In this document: piece by piece, positions 35,946 to 44,603 of the stretch
How positions within the stretch are numbered: the stretch's first letter is position 1
Layout: every line of letters starts with the position of its first letter
NCBI RefSeq assembly: GCF_030819275.1
Contig: NZ_JAUTBL010000002.1
Coordinates: 2,048,501 to 2,112,500, forward strand
Length of the DNA: 64,000 nt
Direction: 5' to 3'
From: Agrobacterium larrymoorei
GTDB taxonomy: Bacteria; Pseudomonadota; Alphaproteobacteria; Rhizobiales; Rhizobiaceae
The notes under the pieces: model-generated
Told to the model about the DNA's origin: nothing
The model's input: only the letters and a program-made list of their open reading frames with translations
Databases searched by the model: none
Made by a program: the position numbers and the translations under genes

Positions 35946-36512
35946 TCAACCCACGGCACGAAGAGGCATATTAAACACAACCTCCTCTTGCTCCTCCTCC
36001 GCTCTCGCTTGGTCCTCGCGCCAGCAAATCATGCCTTTCAACCGAGCATGAACATCATCCACCAAGGGCACGACGAGCACCCGGTTCATGTCGACAGGAC
36101 CTGGAAAATCGAGCGCGCCATAGGCGACCTTCTCGAAACCGAGCGGCATGTAATAGGGCGGATCGCCAATCAGGATGACCGCCTCGGAGCCCTTGCGCTT
36201 GGCAGCCGCAATGGCGATCCGCACCAGTTCACGCCCGATGCCCCTGTTCTTATGCGATGGCCGGACTGCGAGAGGCCCGAGCATATGGCCGTTCACCTCG
36301 CCCGCCCGAACCGGCGTCATCCGTACCGATGCGATGGTCTCGCCATCATCGGCGCAGATGAAGGAGAGCGAGCGGTCATGCGGCCCCTGCTCGCGGATAC
36401 GCGCAGCAGCGCGCGTGTGCCGGCCAGGGCCGAAAGCTTCTGCATTGATGAGTTCGATAACGGCGTCGTGGGACGCGTCCTCGGTGAGATAGACCAGTTC
36501 GTGCTTGGACAT
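35946..36512 (-). CDS. GNAT-family N-acetyltransferase (YhbS-like)
   Basis: 188 residues. Core: GHMLGPLAVRPSHKNRGIGR then ELVRIAIAAAKRKGSEAVIL, with the Y-x-x-x-GF element in PPYYMPLGFEKV. The last 30 residues are charged (REDQARAEEEQEEVV). Acyl acceptor unknown. Confidence 0.9.
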   Translation of the reverse strand: MSKHELVYLTEDASHDAVIELINAEAFGPGRHTRAAARIREQGPHDRSLSFICADDGETIASVRMTPVRAGEVNGHMLGPLAVRPSHKNRGIGRELVRIAIAAAKRKGSEAVILIGDPPYYMPLGFEKVAYGALDFPGPVDMNRVLVVPLVDDVHARLKGMICWREDQARAEEEQEEVVFNMPLRAVG

Positions 36513-36802
36513 GGAAAGACCGGAACGTTGAATACGGACATGACGATATGTGACGGTGCGCCTGACATTGCCTGACAGGGCAAGAAGAGCGTCAGCGTCG
36601 TCGGAGCGTCCGTGGTTCGGTCATAGGGGAGAATTTCCTCAAGAATATGAAAATCGCAGATATCAGGAAATTCTTTAGGGGTCCAGAACAAAAGTCCGCG
36701 CCGCGGCATTCACGAAGGAAGAACGCATTGTTCATCGATGCGAGGGTTCGCTTTACCGTTCCCCCACCATAGGATGGGCGATGTAAAATTAAGGAGATGA
36801 AG

Positions 36803-37807
36803 ATGGGCAGGCTGGTCGACGGCGTTTGGCAGGATGTGTGGTACGATACCAAGGAAACCAAGGGTCACTTCAAACGCAGCGCTTCGCAGTTCCGTAACTG
36901 GATCACCGCCGACGGCGAGCCCGGCCCGTCCGGTAAGGGCGGCTTCAAGGCCGAAAAGGATCGCTATCACCTCTACGTCTCGCTCGCTTGCCCCTGGGCG
37001 CACCGCACCTTGATCTTCCGCAAGCTGAAGAAGCTTGATGACTACATTTCGGTCTCCGTCGTCGACCCGCTGATGCTGGAAAACGGATGGGAGTTCAAGC
37101 CTGAGGACGAACGCACACCAGGCGCGACGGAGGATCATCTCTTCGGATCGTCTGCCCTCTGGCAGGTCTACACCAAGGCCGATCCGCATTATTCCGGCCG
37201 CGTCACGGTACCTGTCCTGTGGGACAAGCAGCAGAACACCATCGTCTCCAATGAGTCGGCGGAAATCATCCGCATGTTCAACAGCGCCTTCGACGCGCTC
37301 ACCGGATCGGAACGCGATTTCTATCCAGAGCCACTGCGCAGCGAAATCGACACGCTCAACGACCTGATCTACGACACCGTCAACAATGGCGTCTACAAGG
37401 CAGGCTTTGCCACCACGCAGGAAGCCTATCAGGACAGTGCCATCAAGGTGTTCGAGACGCTCGACATTCTCGAAGAGCGGCTTTCGAACCAGCGCTTTCT
37501 GCTAGGGCTCGAGCAGACCGAGGCCGACTGGCGGCTCTTCACCACGCTCGTGCGGTTCGATCCGGTCTATGTCGGCCACTTCAAATGCAACATCCGCCGT
37601 ATTCACGATTACCCGAACCTTACCGGCTATTTGCGCGATCTGTTCCAGACGCCCGGTGTGCCGGAAACGGTCGATATGCGCCACATCAAGGAGCATTATT
37701 ACCGCAGCCACAAGACGATCAACCCCACCGGCATCGTTCCGGTCGGCCCGGAATTGGAACTGGAAAAGGCCCATGATCGCGCTCGCCTGGCGGGAGGCTA
37801 CCAGTAA
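36803..37807 (+). CDS. Glutathionyl-hydroquinone reductase (Xi-class glutathione transferase)
   Basis: 334 residues. The catalytic cysteine is Cys63 in the CPWAH motif, the hallmark of YqjG/Ecm4-type enzymes that reduce glutathionyl-hydroquinones. Further marks are NESAEIIRMFN and TEADWRLFTTLVRFD with YVGHFKCN. AAGGAG lies 6 bases before this ATG; an ATG two codons upstream is too close to that site. Its stop overlaps the stop of the convergent Nudix gene by 10 bases. Confidence 0.95.
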   Translation: MGRLVDGVWQDVWYDTKETKGHFKRSASQFRNWITADGEPGPSGKGGFKAEKDRYHLYVSLACPWAHRTLIFRKLKKLDDYISVSVVDPLMLENGWEFKPEDERTPGATEDHLFGSSALWQVYTKADPHYSGRVTVPVLWDKQQNTIVSNESAEIIRMFNSAFDALTGSERDFYPEPLRSEIDTLNDLIYDTVNNGVYKAGFATTQEAYQDSAIKVFETLDILEERLSNQRFLLGLEQTEADWRLFTTLVRFDPVYVGHFKCNIRRIHDYPNLTGYLRDLFQTPGVPETVDMRHIKEHYYRSHKTINPTGIVPVGPELELEKAHDRARLAGGYQ

Positions 37808-38292
37808 TCGTCAGGCAGAGCGTTTCCAGTCAGGTCCGCAAGACGACGGCGCGTGGCAGGTGTCGTCCCTTCGGGCAGCGCATCGAGCGGGAAAAACCCG
37901 CTCTCGGCAATCTCGCGATCCGGCACCTTCAATGCCAGCTGTCTGACGTCAAGGCGATAGAACAGCACATGGTCGCGATCGCTGGTGCGGTTGTTGAAAT
38001 AGATATGGATGAGCTGCGGCACAGAGGTAGCGACGAGATTGCCCTCTTCGCGGATTTCCTTGTGCAGCGCCTGCAAGCCGGTTTCCTGTCGCTCCACACC
38101 GCCGCCCGGCATATGCCAGCCGGGGACATAGGTATGGCGCACGAGGAAGATGCGGCCCTGATCGTCGAAACAGGCCGCCCTCACACCAAGCGTCATGCCC
38201 CGCCGCAGGAAAAAGAACCCGTGAACAACCCTTTTGGCGATATTCCGAAAGAGCTGCCGGAACCCTTCACTCAGCTTGCGGTTCTCACCCAA
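37798..38292 (-). CDS. Nudix hydrolase
   Basis: 164 residues with a Nudix box at about 62-84 (GGGVERQETGLQALHKEI then REEGNL). Two consensus positions differ: Lys for the Arg of REUXEE and Asn for the last Gly; the metal-binding glutamates are kept. Preceded by YVPGWHMPGG. Substrate unknown. Convergent overlap with the glutathione-dependent reductase. Confidence 0.88.
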   Translation of the reverse strand: MGENRKLSEGFRQLFRNIAKRVVHGFFFLRRGMTLGVRAACFDDQGRIFLVRHTYVPGWHMPGGGVERQETGLQALHKEIREEGNLVATSVPQLIHIYFNNRTSDRDHVLFYRLDVRQLALKVPDREIAESGFFPLDALPEGTTPATRRRLADLTGNALPDDYW

Positions 38293-38392
38293 AGTTCAAC
38301 TCTCCGTCAATTGATCGGCTTTTGCCCGATTGAGGCGCTTATCCCTTTGAAATGCCGAGGTTTCGCATTGGACGCCTTCATACGGATACGAT

Positions 38393-39370
38393 ATGTCTGA
38401 CCCCATGTTCAAGCTCGTCCATATTTCCGACGTTCACCTCGGCCCACTGCCCAAGCTCACCTTTCGCGAATTGGCGTCAAAGCGGATCACCGGCTTTGTG
38501 AACTGGCGGCTTAATCGCCGCAAGCATCTTTTCACCGATACGCTGGAGCGGTTGGTGGACGATATGGAAACCAAGGCGCCGGATCACATTGCAATCACCG
38601 GTGACCTCGTCAATCTGGCAACCGGCATCGAGATCCGCGCCGCCGCCGATTGGCTGGAAGAAGTAGGCGATCCGCTGAAAGTCTCCGTCGTTCCCGGCAA
38701 CCACGACGCCTATGTGCCTGGCGCGCACGACAAGGCCATGGCGGCTTGGTACCCTTATGTGCGCGGCGATGGCGATGCGGAAGGCTGGAACGAAGACCGC
38801 AAGATTTTCCCTTATATGCGCGTGCGCGGCCCCGTGGCGCTGATCGGTTGCTCAACTTCGATCGCCACCCCGCCCTTTTCCGCCACCGGCTACTTCGGTC
38901 GCCGCCAGGCGCGTGCGACTGCGGATCTGCTGAAGCAGGCCGGAGAGCAAGGCCTGTTCCGCGTGGTGATGATCCATCACCCGCCTGTGCGCGGTGCTGC
39001 CGCCACCCATAAACGCATGATCGGCATCCGCCGTTTTGCCGCAGCCCTTGGTACGGGTGGCGCCGAACTCGTGCTCCACGGCCACACGCACCTCAACACC
39101 GTCTACTGGCTGAATACCCATCGCGGCCAGGATCATATCCCTGTCGTCGGTATCGCCTCGGCAAGCCAGGGACCGGGCGGCGAAAAACCCCGCGCCGGCT
39201 ACAACCTCTTCAATATTTCAGGCGGACCCGGAACCTGGGACGTGACTTGCGAGCGCTTCAGCCTCAACGAAAAGGCAACCGGGATAGAGCTCGAGGACAT
39301 CCGCGTCTTCTACCACAACGGCCGCCCGCTTGGGTTCAGCAACCCGGTGGAACAGGCGCCGGAGGAGTAA
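38393..39370 (+). CDS. Metallophosphoesterase
   Basis: 325 residues of the calcineurin-like fold. All five metal motifs are visible: HISDVHLG (9-16), ITGDLVN, VPGNHDAY, IHHPPV and HGHTHLN. Possible substrates include cyclic nucleotides or lipid phosphates, but nothing specific is seen. Divergent from the Nudix gene. Confidence 0.93.
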   Translation: MSDPMFKLVHISDVHLGPLPKLTFRELASKRITGFVNWRLNRRKHLFTDTLERLVDDMETKAPDHIAITGDLVNLATGIEIRAAADWLEEVGDPLKVSVVPGNHDAYVPGAHDKAMAAWYPYVRGDGDAEGWNEDRKIFPYMRVRGPVALIGCSTSIATPPFSATGYFGRRQARATADLLKQAGEQGLFRVVMIHHPPVRGAAATHKRMIGIRRFAAALGTGGAELVLHGHTHLNTVYWLNTHRGQDHIPVVGIASASQGPGGEKPRAGYNLFNISGGPGTWDVTCERFSLNEKATGIELEDIRVFYHNGRPLGFSNPVEQAPEE

Positions 39371-39416
39371 CCGCTATTTTAGAGAAGAGTCTATCGTGAT
39401 CAAAGACTTGATCACG

Positions 39417-39448
39417 CTGGATCCCTGTGACGAGCACAGGGATGAGGG
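39417..39448 (+). repeat. 32-base inverted repeat, left copy, flanking the GIY-YIG gene
   Basis: Runs from CTGGATCCCTGTG to CACAGGGATGAGGG and is itself a hairpin (9-base arms, 5-base loop). The exact reverse complement lies at 39871-39902, on the other side of the GIY-YIG gene. Confidence 0.85.
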
Positions 39449-39555
39449 AGGGTATGTAAACCGTCCTGCCACTCAAATACCCTCGTGGTCTCGGTTAAAC
39501 TGCCTCCAGGCGCATGCATCTTGCTTCCTCATGTTTCTCTAGGCACAGTGAGACA

Positions 39556-39846
39556 ATGAAAGGTTATGTCTACATCCTTGCCTCTAAGCGGAACGGTACA
39601 CTTTACACCGGTGTCACGAAGAACTTGCCCAACAGGCTTTTTGAACATCAAAACGAGCTAACGCCGGGTTTCACATCCAGGTACAACGTCAAAACTCTGG
39701 TCTGGTTTGAAGAGTACGATCTGCTGACGACGGCAATTACGCGTGAAAAGACGATCAAGAAATGGCCGCGTCAATGGAAGTTGAACCTCATAGAGGCGGA
39801 GAACCCCGATTGGCAGGACATCTCCCACTACCTGCACGGTTTATGA
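39556..39846 (+). CDS. GIY-YIG family nuclease
   Basis: 96 residues, the single-domain form. YVYILASKRNGTLYTGVTKN carries the GIY (YVY) and YIG (YTG) elements, followed by the Arg of LPNRLFEHQNE and the catalytic-site Glu of REKTIKKW. The ribosome-binding site is weak (GTGAG). Such small genes occur in many copies in rhizobia. Here the gene sits between two perfect 32-base inverted repeats, which suggests it moves, or once moved, as a unit with them. Confidence 0.92.
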   Translation: MKGYVYILASKRNGTLYTGVTKNLPNRLFEHQNELTPGFTSRYNVKTLVWFEEYDLLTTAITREKTIKKWPRQWKLNLIEAENPDWQDISHYLHGL

Positions 39847-39870
39847 TCTCTCTGAGCGCTCCCAATTCTC

Positions 39871-39902
39871 CCCTCATCCCTGTGCTCGTCACAGGGATCC
39901 AG
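39871..39902 (-). repeat. 32-base inverted repeat, right copy, flanking the GIY-YIG gene
   Basis: Exact reverse complement of 39417-39448, starting 25 bases after the stop of the GIY-YIG gene. It lies 67 bases past the end of leuA on the opposite strand and may also act as its terminator. Confidence 0.85.
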
Positions 39903-39969
39903 CCGTTGCGCGTCTGCGCGACGAAGAGATCGTCAGCCCGAAACTCGGGCTGACCAGTTCCACCGGGTT

Positions 39970-41679
39970 TTACTTCGCCCGCTCTTCCAGCACGCGGTTA
40001 GCAGCCGAAACAATCGCCTCCAGCGAAGCCGCAACGATGTTGGTGTTGATACCCGCGCCGAAGAGCTTGCCTCCCGGGTGCTCCATCTCGACATAGGCGA
40101 TGGCCGATGCGTTGGAGCCGTGCTGCAGCGAGTGCTCGGAATAGTCGTTTACCGAGAGCTCAATGCCGAGATAGGTCGACAGCGCATTGATGAAGCCGTC
40201 GATCGGACCGGTACCCTTACCCTCAATCCGCTTTACCTCGCCCTTGTCCATGATCTCGGCCGCAACGACGCGCACGCCCTTGAAGTCGCCGGCCGGATAG
40301 GTGTGGTGATCGACGAACTTCAAACGCGCATTGGACTGTGTCACGTAGCGTTCCATGAAGCGCTCATAGATGCGCTTGGCGGGCAGTTCCACGCCCTCCT
40401 CATCGGTGATGCGCTGAATGTCCTCGCGGAACTCCACCTGCAGATTGCGCGGCAGGTTCAGCCCGTAATCTTCCTGCAGAATGTAGGCGATGCCGCCCTT
40501 GCCGGACTGCGAGTTGATACGAATGATCGCTTCGTAAGAACGGCCGACATCCTTCGGGTCGATCGGCAGATACGGCACTTCCCAGACCGGGTGATTGGCA
40601 ACCTTGATGGCCTTCATGCCCTTGTTGATCGCATCCTGATGCGAGCCGGAGAAGGCAGTGTAAACCAGTTCACCGACGTAAGGATGACGCTCGGGGATCG
40701 CCATTTCGTTGGAATATTCATAGACGGCCTTGATGCGCTCGATATCGGTGCAATCCAGTTCAGGGTCCACGCCCTGGGTATACATGTTCAGCGCCAGCGT
40801 CACCACATCCACATTGCCGGTGCGCTCGCCATTGCCGAACAGCGTGCCTTCGACACGGTCCGCACCCGCCATCAGGCCGAGTTCGGTCGCAGCAATCCCA
40901 GTGCCGCGGTCGTTATGCGGATGCAGCGAGATGATGACATTTTCGCGATTGTCGATATTGCGGCACATCCATTCGATCTGGTCGGCATAGATGTTCGGCG
41001 TAGCCATCTCGACGGTGGATGGCAGGTTGAGGATCAGCTTGTTGTCTGCGGTTGGCTTCACCACGTCGATGACGGCGTTACAGATGTCCAACGCCACTTC
41101 CAGCTCCGTGCCGGTAAAGCTCTCCGGCGAATATTCGAAGCGATAACCGCCGCCGGCCTTTGCCGCCATGTCGGTGATCATCTTCGCCGCATCGACGGCA
41201 ATCTGCTTAATGCCGTGCACATCCTTGCCGAAGACCACACGGCGCTGCAATTCGCTGGTGGAGTTGTAGAAATGGATGATTGGGTTCTTAGCCCCCTCCA
41301 ACGCCTCGAAGGTGCGGGTGATCAGTTCCGGGCGGCATTGCACCAGCACCTGCAGCGATACGTCATCCGGCACACTCCCCTCTTCCACGCACCAGCGGGC
41401 AAAGTCGAAATCCGTTTGCGAGGCGGAAGGAAAGCCGATTTCGATTTCCTTGAAACCCATATCCAACAGCAGCTTGAACATGCGCGCCTTGCGATCATGA
41501 CCCATCGGGTTGATCAGCGACTGGTTGCCGTCACGCAGATCCACCGAACACCAGATCGGCGCCTTGTCGATCCTCTTGCCCGGCCATGTGCGGTCTGGAA
41601 TGTTGATGGCGGGATAGGGGCGATATTTCACGCCTGCTTCCGGCATGCCCTTGGAAATGTTGTTTGTCTTCGCGTCCAT
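39970..41679 (-). CDS. leuA: 2-isopropylmalate synthase (long form)
   Basis: 569 residues. It condenses acetyl-CoA with 2-oxoisovalerate, the first step of leucine synthesis. HMGL-like barrel: WCSVDLRDGNQSLINPM with the metal-binding Asp, SLHPHNDRGTG with the two His ligands, and GNGERTGNVD. The C-terminal regulatory domain (about 430-565) has GTGPIDGFINAL and binds leucine for feedback. AAGGAG lies 8 bases before the ATG. A Leu-rich leader ORF sits 140 bases upstream. Confidence 0.97.
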   Translation of the reverse strand: MDAKTNNISKGMPEAGVKYRPYPAINIPDRTWPGKRIDKAPIWCSVDLRDGNQSLINPMGHDRKARMFKLLLDMGFKEIEIGFPSASQTDFDFARWCVEEGSVPDDVSLQVLVQCRPELITRTFEALEGAKNPIIHFYNSTSELQRRVVFGKDVHGIKQIAVDAAKMITDMAAKAGGGYRFEYSPESFTGTELEVALDICNAVIDVVKPTADNKLILNLPSTVEMATPNIYADQIEWMCRNIDNRENVIISLHPHNDRGTGIAATELGLMAGADRVEGTLFGNGERTGNVDVVTLALNMYTQGVDPELDCTDIERIKAVYEYSNEMAIPERHPYVGELVYTAFSGSHQDAINKGMKAIKVANHPVWEVPYLPIDPKDVGRSYEAIIRINSQSGKGGIAYILQEDYGLNLPRNLQVEFREDIQRITDEEGVELPAKRIYERFMERYVTQSNARLKFVDHHTYPAGDFKGVRVVAAEIMDKGEVKRIEGKGTGPIDGFINALSTYLGIELSVNDYSEHSLQHGSNASAIAYVEMEHPGGKLFGAGINTNIVAASLEAIVSAANRVLEERAK

Positions 41680-41776
41680 CGTCTTGCTCCTTGAGCATCC
41701 AAGCGCTTCATAAGCCGCTATCGGATGCTGCGCCCTTGGTCGGGCCTAAATCCAGAATGAAATGAGATTTCGAGTT

Positions 41777-41821
41777 GAGGAGCGTTGGCACCAGCGGGCT
41801 TTCGGCCGCCGGGCGCTCCTC
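41777..41821 (-). promoter_or_regulatory. Long hairpin after the leuA leader ORF
   Basis: GAGGAGCG and CGCTCCTC pair perfectly at the base, with a GC-rich inner stem around GAAA. The left arm overlaps the leader stop codon. There is no T-run, so if it regulates leuA it does so through ribosome access, Rho or an alternative structure rather than as an intrinsic terminator. Confidence 0.5.
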
Positions 41822-41939
41822 ACTGGACCCGGCAACCGCGTGTAAGGTCGAGGCTAAGAAGCGAGAGTGCACCGCACGGCGAAGCCTTCGCAGAAATCTG
41901 CGCGCTCATGCCGGAAAAGGTCTTGGTGCAACTGGTCAT
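41820..41939 (-). CDS. Leucine leader peptide of leuA
   Basis: A 39-codon ORF whose centre reads GALSLLSLDLTRGCRVQ: five Leu in eight codons, directly upstream of leuA. Its ATG has no Shine-Dalgarno but follows a good promoter by 7 bases, so the mRNA is probably leaderless, as is established for trpL in Sinorhizobium. Ribosome stalling at the Leu codons would change folding of the hairpin at its stop codon. Leucine leaders before leuA are known in proteobacteria as a class; this instance is inferred. An in-frame ATG at 41909 would give 29 residues. Confidence 0.7.
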   Translation of the reverse strand: MTSCTKTFSGMSAQISAKASPCGALSLLSLDLTRGCRVQ

Positions 41940-41946
41940 GGTTTTT

Positions 41947-41975
41947 CTATAAACAGCGGTTTTTGATCTGACAAG
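41947..41975 (-). promoter_or_regulatory. Predicted promoter of the leuA leader transcript
   Basis: Minus strand CTTGTC (41970-41975), 17 bases, TTATAG (41947-41952), then 7 bases to the leader ATG. Confidence 0.6.
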
Positions 41976-41998
41976 TAATCTTCGACACGACAATCGAT

Positions 41999-42241
41999 CT
42001 ATTTTGCCGCCTGATCGTCTTCAAGTTCCTCAGAAATCCACTGCGCCAACAGGGACTGGCGTGTAGTGCCAAGCCTCTCCGCCTCCGCATCGATCCTCTT
42101 CAGCAACCATTTTGGTAGATCGACCTCGACATGTTCGATTTCCACACCGGGACGCTTCGCTTGCGACCAGTCAATACAGTCGCTCACATCCTCCCCGTCA
42201 TCAAACCGTCGGTCAAACTCTTTAACACTCATCGTTTTCAT
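41999..42241 (-). CDS. Orphan BrnA/CopG-type antitoxin-like protein
   Basis: 80 residues. N-terminal SVKEFDRRFDDGEDVSDCID and a C-terminal ribbon-helix-helix (VEVDLPKWLLKRIDAEAERL, then GTTRQSLLAQWISEEL), as in BrnA antitoxins. No toxin of the BrnT type is adjacent; instead the start overlaps the stop of benE by 4 bases, so it is translated with the transporter. It may have become a DNA-binding regulator. A second ATG three codons on is possible. Confidence 0.8.
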   Translation of the reverse strand: MKTMSVKEFDRRFDDGEDVSDCIDWSQAKRPGVEIEHVEVDLPKWLLKRIDAEAERLGTTRQSLLAQWISEELEDDQAAK

Positions 42242-43428
42242 GAAGCCTTCCGCACAGCAATGACCGCTCGCTGAAGCGCTAACATCAGTCCTCCGCCGAG
42301 CAGTCCCCAGAATGCGCCGGAAATTCCCCCGAAGGAAAGCCCGGATGCCGTAACGAGGAATGTGATCGCCGCCGCCTCCCGGGTTTCCGGCTCCTTGAAG
42401 GCCGCAACCGCTGAGCCCGAAAAGGCACCGACGAGTGCCAGGCCCGCTACCGCTTGAATGAGAATGGGCGGCGCCAATGCGACGAAGGCCGTCACGACAC
42501 CGGCAAGCAGGCCAAAGATGATGTAGCCCACACCGCCGATGATCGCCGCCCAGTAGCGGCGCTTTGGATCGGGATGGGCATCCTCGCCAGCGCACATGGC
42601 GGCGGTGATGGCAGCGAGATTGACCGCATGGCCGCCAAAGGGCGCGGAGAGAAGCGAGAAGAAGCCGGTCGTTGCAAAAAGCGGCCCAGGCTGCGGATCG
42701 TAATGGTTGACCTTCAGCACTGCGATGCCGGGAATGTTTTGCGAGGCCATGGTAACGATGAAGAGCGGCAGCGCGATAGAGACGACCGCATGCAGGCTGA
42801 ACGTCGGTGTCACCCATTCCATCGGCGGTGCCAGAGATTGCGCCAGCGCGTCAAACGCTCCAGAGGGAATCTCAACGCCAAAGATCATCACCAGAACGAA
42901 AGCGGCAAGCGCTGCTGGCACGGCAAACAGCCGCTTGAAGGCCCCGACGACGATCCAGGCCAGAATGATCGGCAAGCCGAGCGCCGGATTGAACCCGATG
43001 GCTTTGATCGGCGCAAAGCAGAGCCCGATGATGACGCCGGAGAGCATGGCATTGGCAAGCGGCGCTGGAATGGACGCCACTGCACGGCCGAGCGGGCGGA
43101 ACAGCCCGGCGATGATGATGAAGGACGCGCAGATGATGAAGGCGCCCACAGCAGCCGGAAACCCGCCCTCGATCACGCCCGTCGTCGCCAGCAGTGCTGC
43201 TCCGGGCGTGGACCACGCGATGCTGACCGGCAGTCTCGTCGTCACCGACAGCACGATGGCGCAAAGCCCCATCGAAACCGACAGCGCCATCAAGCCGGAC
43301 GCCGCCTCGAAATCCGTCGCTCCGACCGCCTTCAACCCTTGCAGCACCACGGCAAAGGAACTGGCAAAGCCGACGAAAGCCGTGAGGCAGCCCATGAAAA
43401 GGGCCTGAAGGGAGAAATCTTTGAACAT
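42238..43428 (-). CDS. BenE-family benzoate/H+ symporter-like transporter
   Basis: 396 residues, about twelve helices. Family marks: FVGFASSFAVVLQGLKAVGA at the N-terminus, the LPVSIAWSTPGAALLATTG stretch, and FGGHAVNLAAITAAMCAG in the centre. Predicted inner-membrane proton symporter for benzoate or a related acid. No ring-cleavage genes are near, so the substrate is uncertain. Confidence 0.9.
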   Translation of the reverse strand: MFKDFSLQALFMGCLTAFVGFASSFAVVLQGLKAVGATDFEAASGLMALSVSMGLCAIVLSVTTRLPVSIAWSTPGAALLATTGVIEGGFPAAVGAFIICASFIIIAGLFRPLGRAVASIPAPLANAMLSGVIIGLCFAPIKAIGFNPALGLPIILAWIVVGAFKRLFAVPAALAAFVLVMIFGVEIPSGAFDALAQSLAPPMEWVTPTFSLHAVVSIALPLFIVTMASQNIPGIAVLKVNHYDPQPGPLFATTGFFSLLSAPFGGHAVNLAAITAAMCAGEDAHPDPKRRYWAAIIGGVGYIIFGLLAGVVTAFVALAPPILIQAVAGLALVGAFSGSAVAAFKEPETREAAAITFLVTASGLSFGGISGAFWGLLGGGLMLALQRAVIAVRKAS

Positions 43429-43590
43429 GGTCTACTCTGATAATGGATCGAGTAGAGGCTGACCAAAAAACACAGAGTCGTGCAAGGCCATTACAGCCAC
43501 TCCGGGTGCCGACCTGCTCTTTCGCTTGCCTTGCAGGCCTCGCGTCGCGTGAGGTTGCGGTGGGAGATGGCCGTGCTTCAGACCCAAGGC

Positions 43591-43626
43591 AAAAAGCCCG
43601 TGCCAGCTTTCACCGGCACGGGCTTT
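43591..43626 (-). terminator. Intrinsic terminator, probably of clpP
   Basis: AAAGCCCGTGCC and GGCACGGGCTTT form a perfect 12-base stem with a 10-base loop, followed on the minus strand by TTTTTG counting the stem end. It is about 160 bases downstream of clpP, beyond the repeat. Confidence 0.8.
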
Positions 43627-43654
43627 GAATTGAGGTCGAAACGTCTCGCAGTCT

Positions 43655-43776
43655 GTTCAAGAATTGTCGTTAGTGAGACGAAAATCGTGATTTCGAGAAC
43701 TGGAGCGCAGCGTACTTAAGGTACGTGAGCACCGGAAGCGCAGAAATTGCCATTTGCAGTCCACCAACGGCGATTA
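43655..43776 (+). repeat. About 120-base intergenic repeat, copy A
   Basis: Shares with 46111-46230 a start GTTCAAGA, the block GTGATTTCGAGAAC, a central CTTAAG, and ACCGGAAGCGCAGAAATTG, then CATTTGCAG and ACCAAC. The core is an imperfect palindrome. Both copies lie just beyond the stop codons of minus-strand genes. Confidence 0.75.
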
Positions 43777-43788
43777 TCGGATAGACTG

Positions 43789-44370
43789 TCAGACTTCCGA
43801 CTGGTGCTCGACGATCTTGCCGACGAGACCGTAGGCCACGGCATCGTCTGCGCCGAGCCAGTAATCGCGATCGATGTCCTTGGCGATCTTTTCTTCCGTC
43901 TGGCCGGTGGCCTTGGAGAAGATCTTGATCAGGCGCTGGTTCATCTTGATGATTTCACGCGCCTGGATTTCGATATCGGACGCCATGCCGCGCGTGCCAC
44001 CGGAGGGTTGGTGCAGCAGGAAGCGGGTGTTGGGCAGGCAAAGACGACGTTCCTTTGGCACCGAGACGTAGATCAGTGCGCCAGCAGATGCGACCCAGCC
44101 CGTACCGATGATATAGACCTTCGGCTTGATGAACTTGATCATGTCGTGGATGCTGTCGCCGGACTCGACGTGGCCGCCTGGCGAATTGACATAGACGCGG
44201 ATGTCGTCGTCGCTCGCAGCAGCAAGGGCGACAAGCTGCGTGCAGACTTTCTGCGCCAGTTCCTGGGTAATACCGCCATAAATGAAGATCGAACGCGACT
44301 TGAAAAGATTCGCTTCCGTTTCCTTACCGATCGGCAGTTCCTTGCTCTTGTCGTCTTCTTCTTCGTTCAT
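43789..44370 (-). CDS. clpP: ATP-dependent Clp protease proteolytic subunit (ClpP paralogue)
   Basis: 193 residues. Catalytic triad: Ser95 in [11 protein letters not shown], His120 in [11 protein letters not shown], Asp169 in DRDYWL. The N-terminal loop is charged ([15 protein letters not shown]) instead of the usual propeptide, as in the additional rhizobial ClpP forms. No clpX or clpA is adjacent, so this is probably the paralogue and not the main clpP. The ATG at 44370 has GGAG 9 bases upstream; an ATG at 44388 lacks one. Confidence 0.93.
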   Translation of the reverse strand: MNEEEDDKSKELPIGKETEANLFKSRSIFIYGGITQELAQKVCTQLVALAAASDDDIRVYVNSPGGHVESGDSIHDMIKFIKPKVYIIGTGWVASAGALIYVSVPKERRLCLPNTRFLLHQPSGGTRGMASDIEIQAREIIKMNQRLIKIFSKATGQTEEKIAKDIDRDYWLGADDAVAYGLVGKIVEHQSEV

Positions 44371-44603
44371 ACAGACGGTCTCCAACATAATTCATTGCCT
44401 ATCGGACATAGTGTGATTTGTGTCGTAAAACAATGAGCGAAAAAGACAAGGCGCGGAACTGCTTAATAAAAGCGGTCTATCTACCGGCCACCGGTAAATG
44501 CCGCATGGACAGGCTCTTCCGAATTGACATATCGTTATGGTCGAACGGTGCGCCGTCATCCCAAGGACGACAGGCACCGGACCAGACATTCGAAGAGGGA
44601 ACG

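Larger units (their letters stand above)
43429..43788. other. Intergenic region clpP end to benE start
   Basis: 360 bases without a credible gene. It holds the probable clpP terminator (43591-43626) and a 120-base repeat (43655-43776). No promoter for benE could be assigned. Confidence 0.5.

Noticed and set aside
36631..36673. GAATTTCCT ... AGGAAATTC inverted repeat before the glutathionyl-hydroquinone reductase gene
   Set aside because: Arms are 25 bases apart with an AT-rich loop and no T-run or promoter alignment; left unannotated.
40078..41694. A 538-codon open frame on the + strand antisense to leuA
   Set aside because: leuA is certain; the antisense frame follows its codon pattern.
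44389..44603. Cobalamin riboswitch before hupE
   Set aside because: No GCCACTG-type B12 box or conserved core found.
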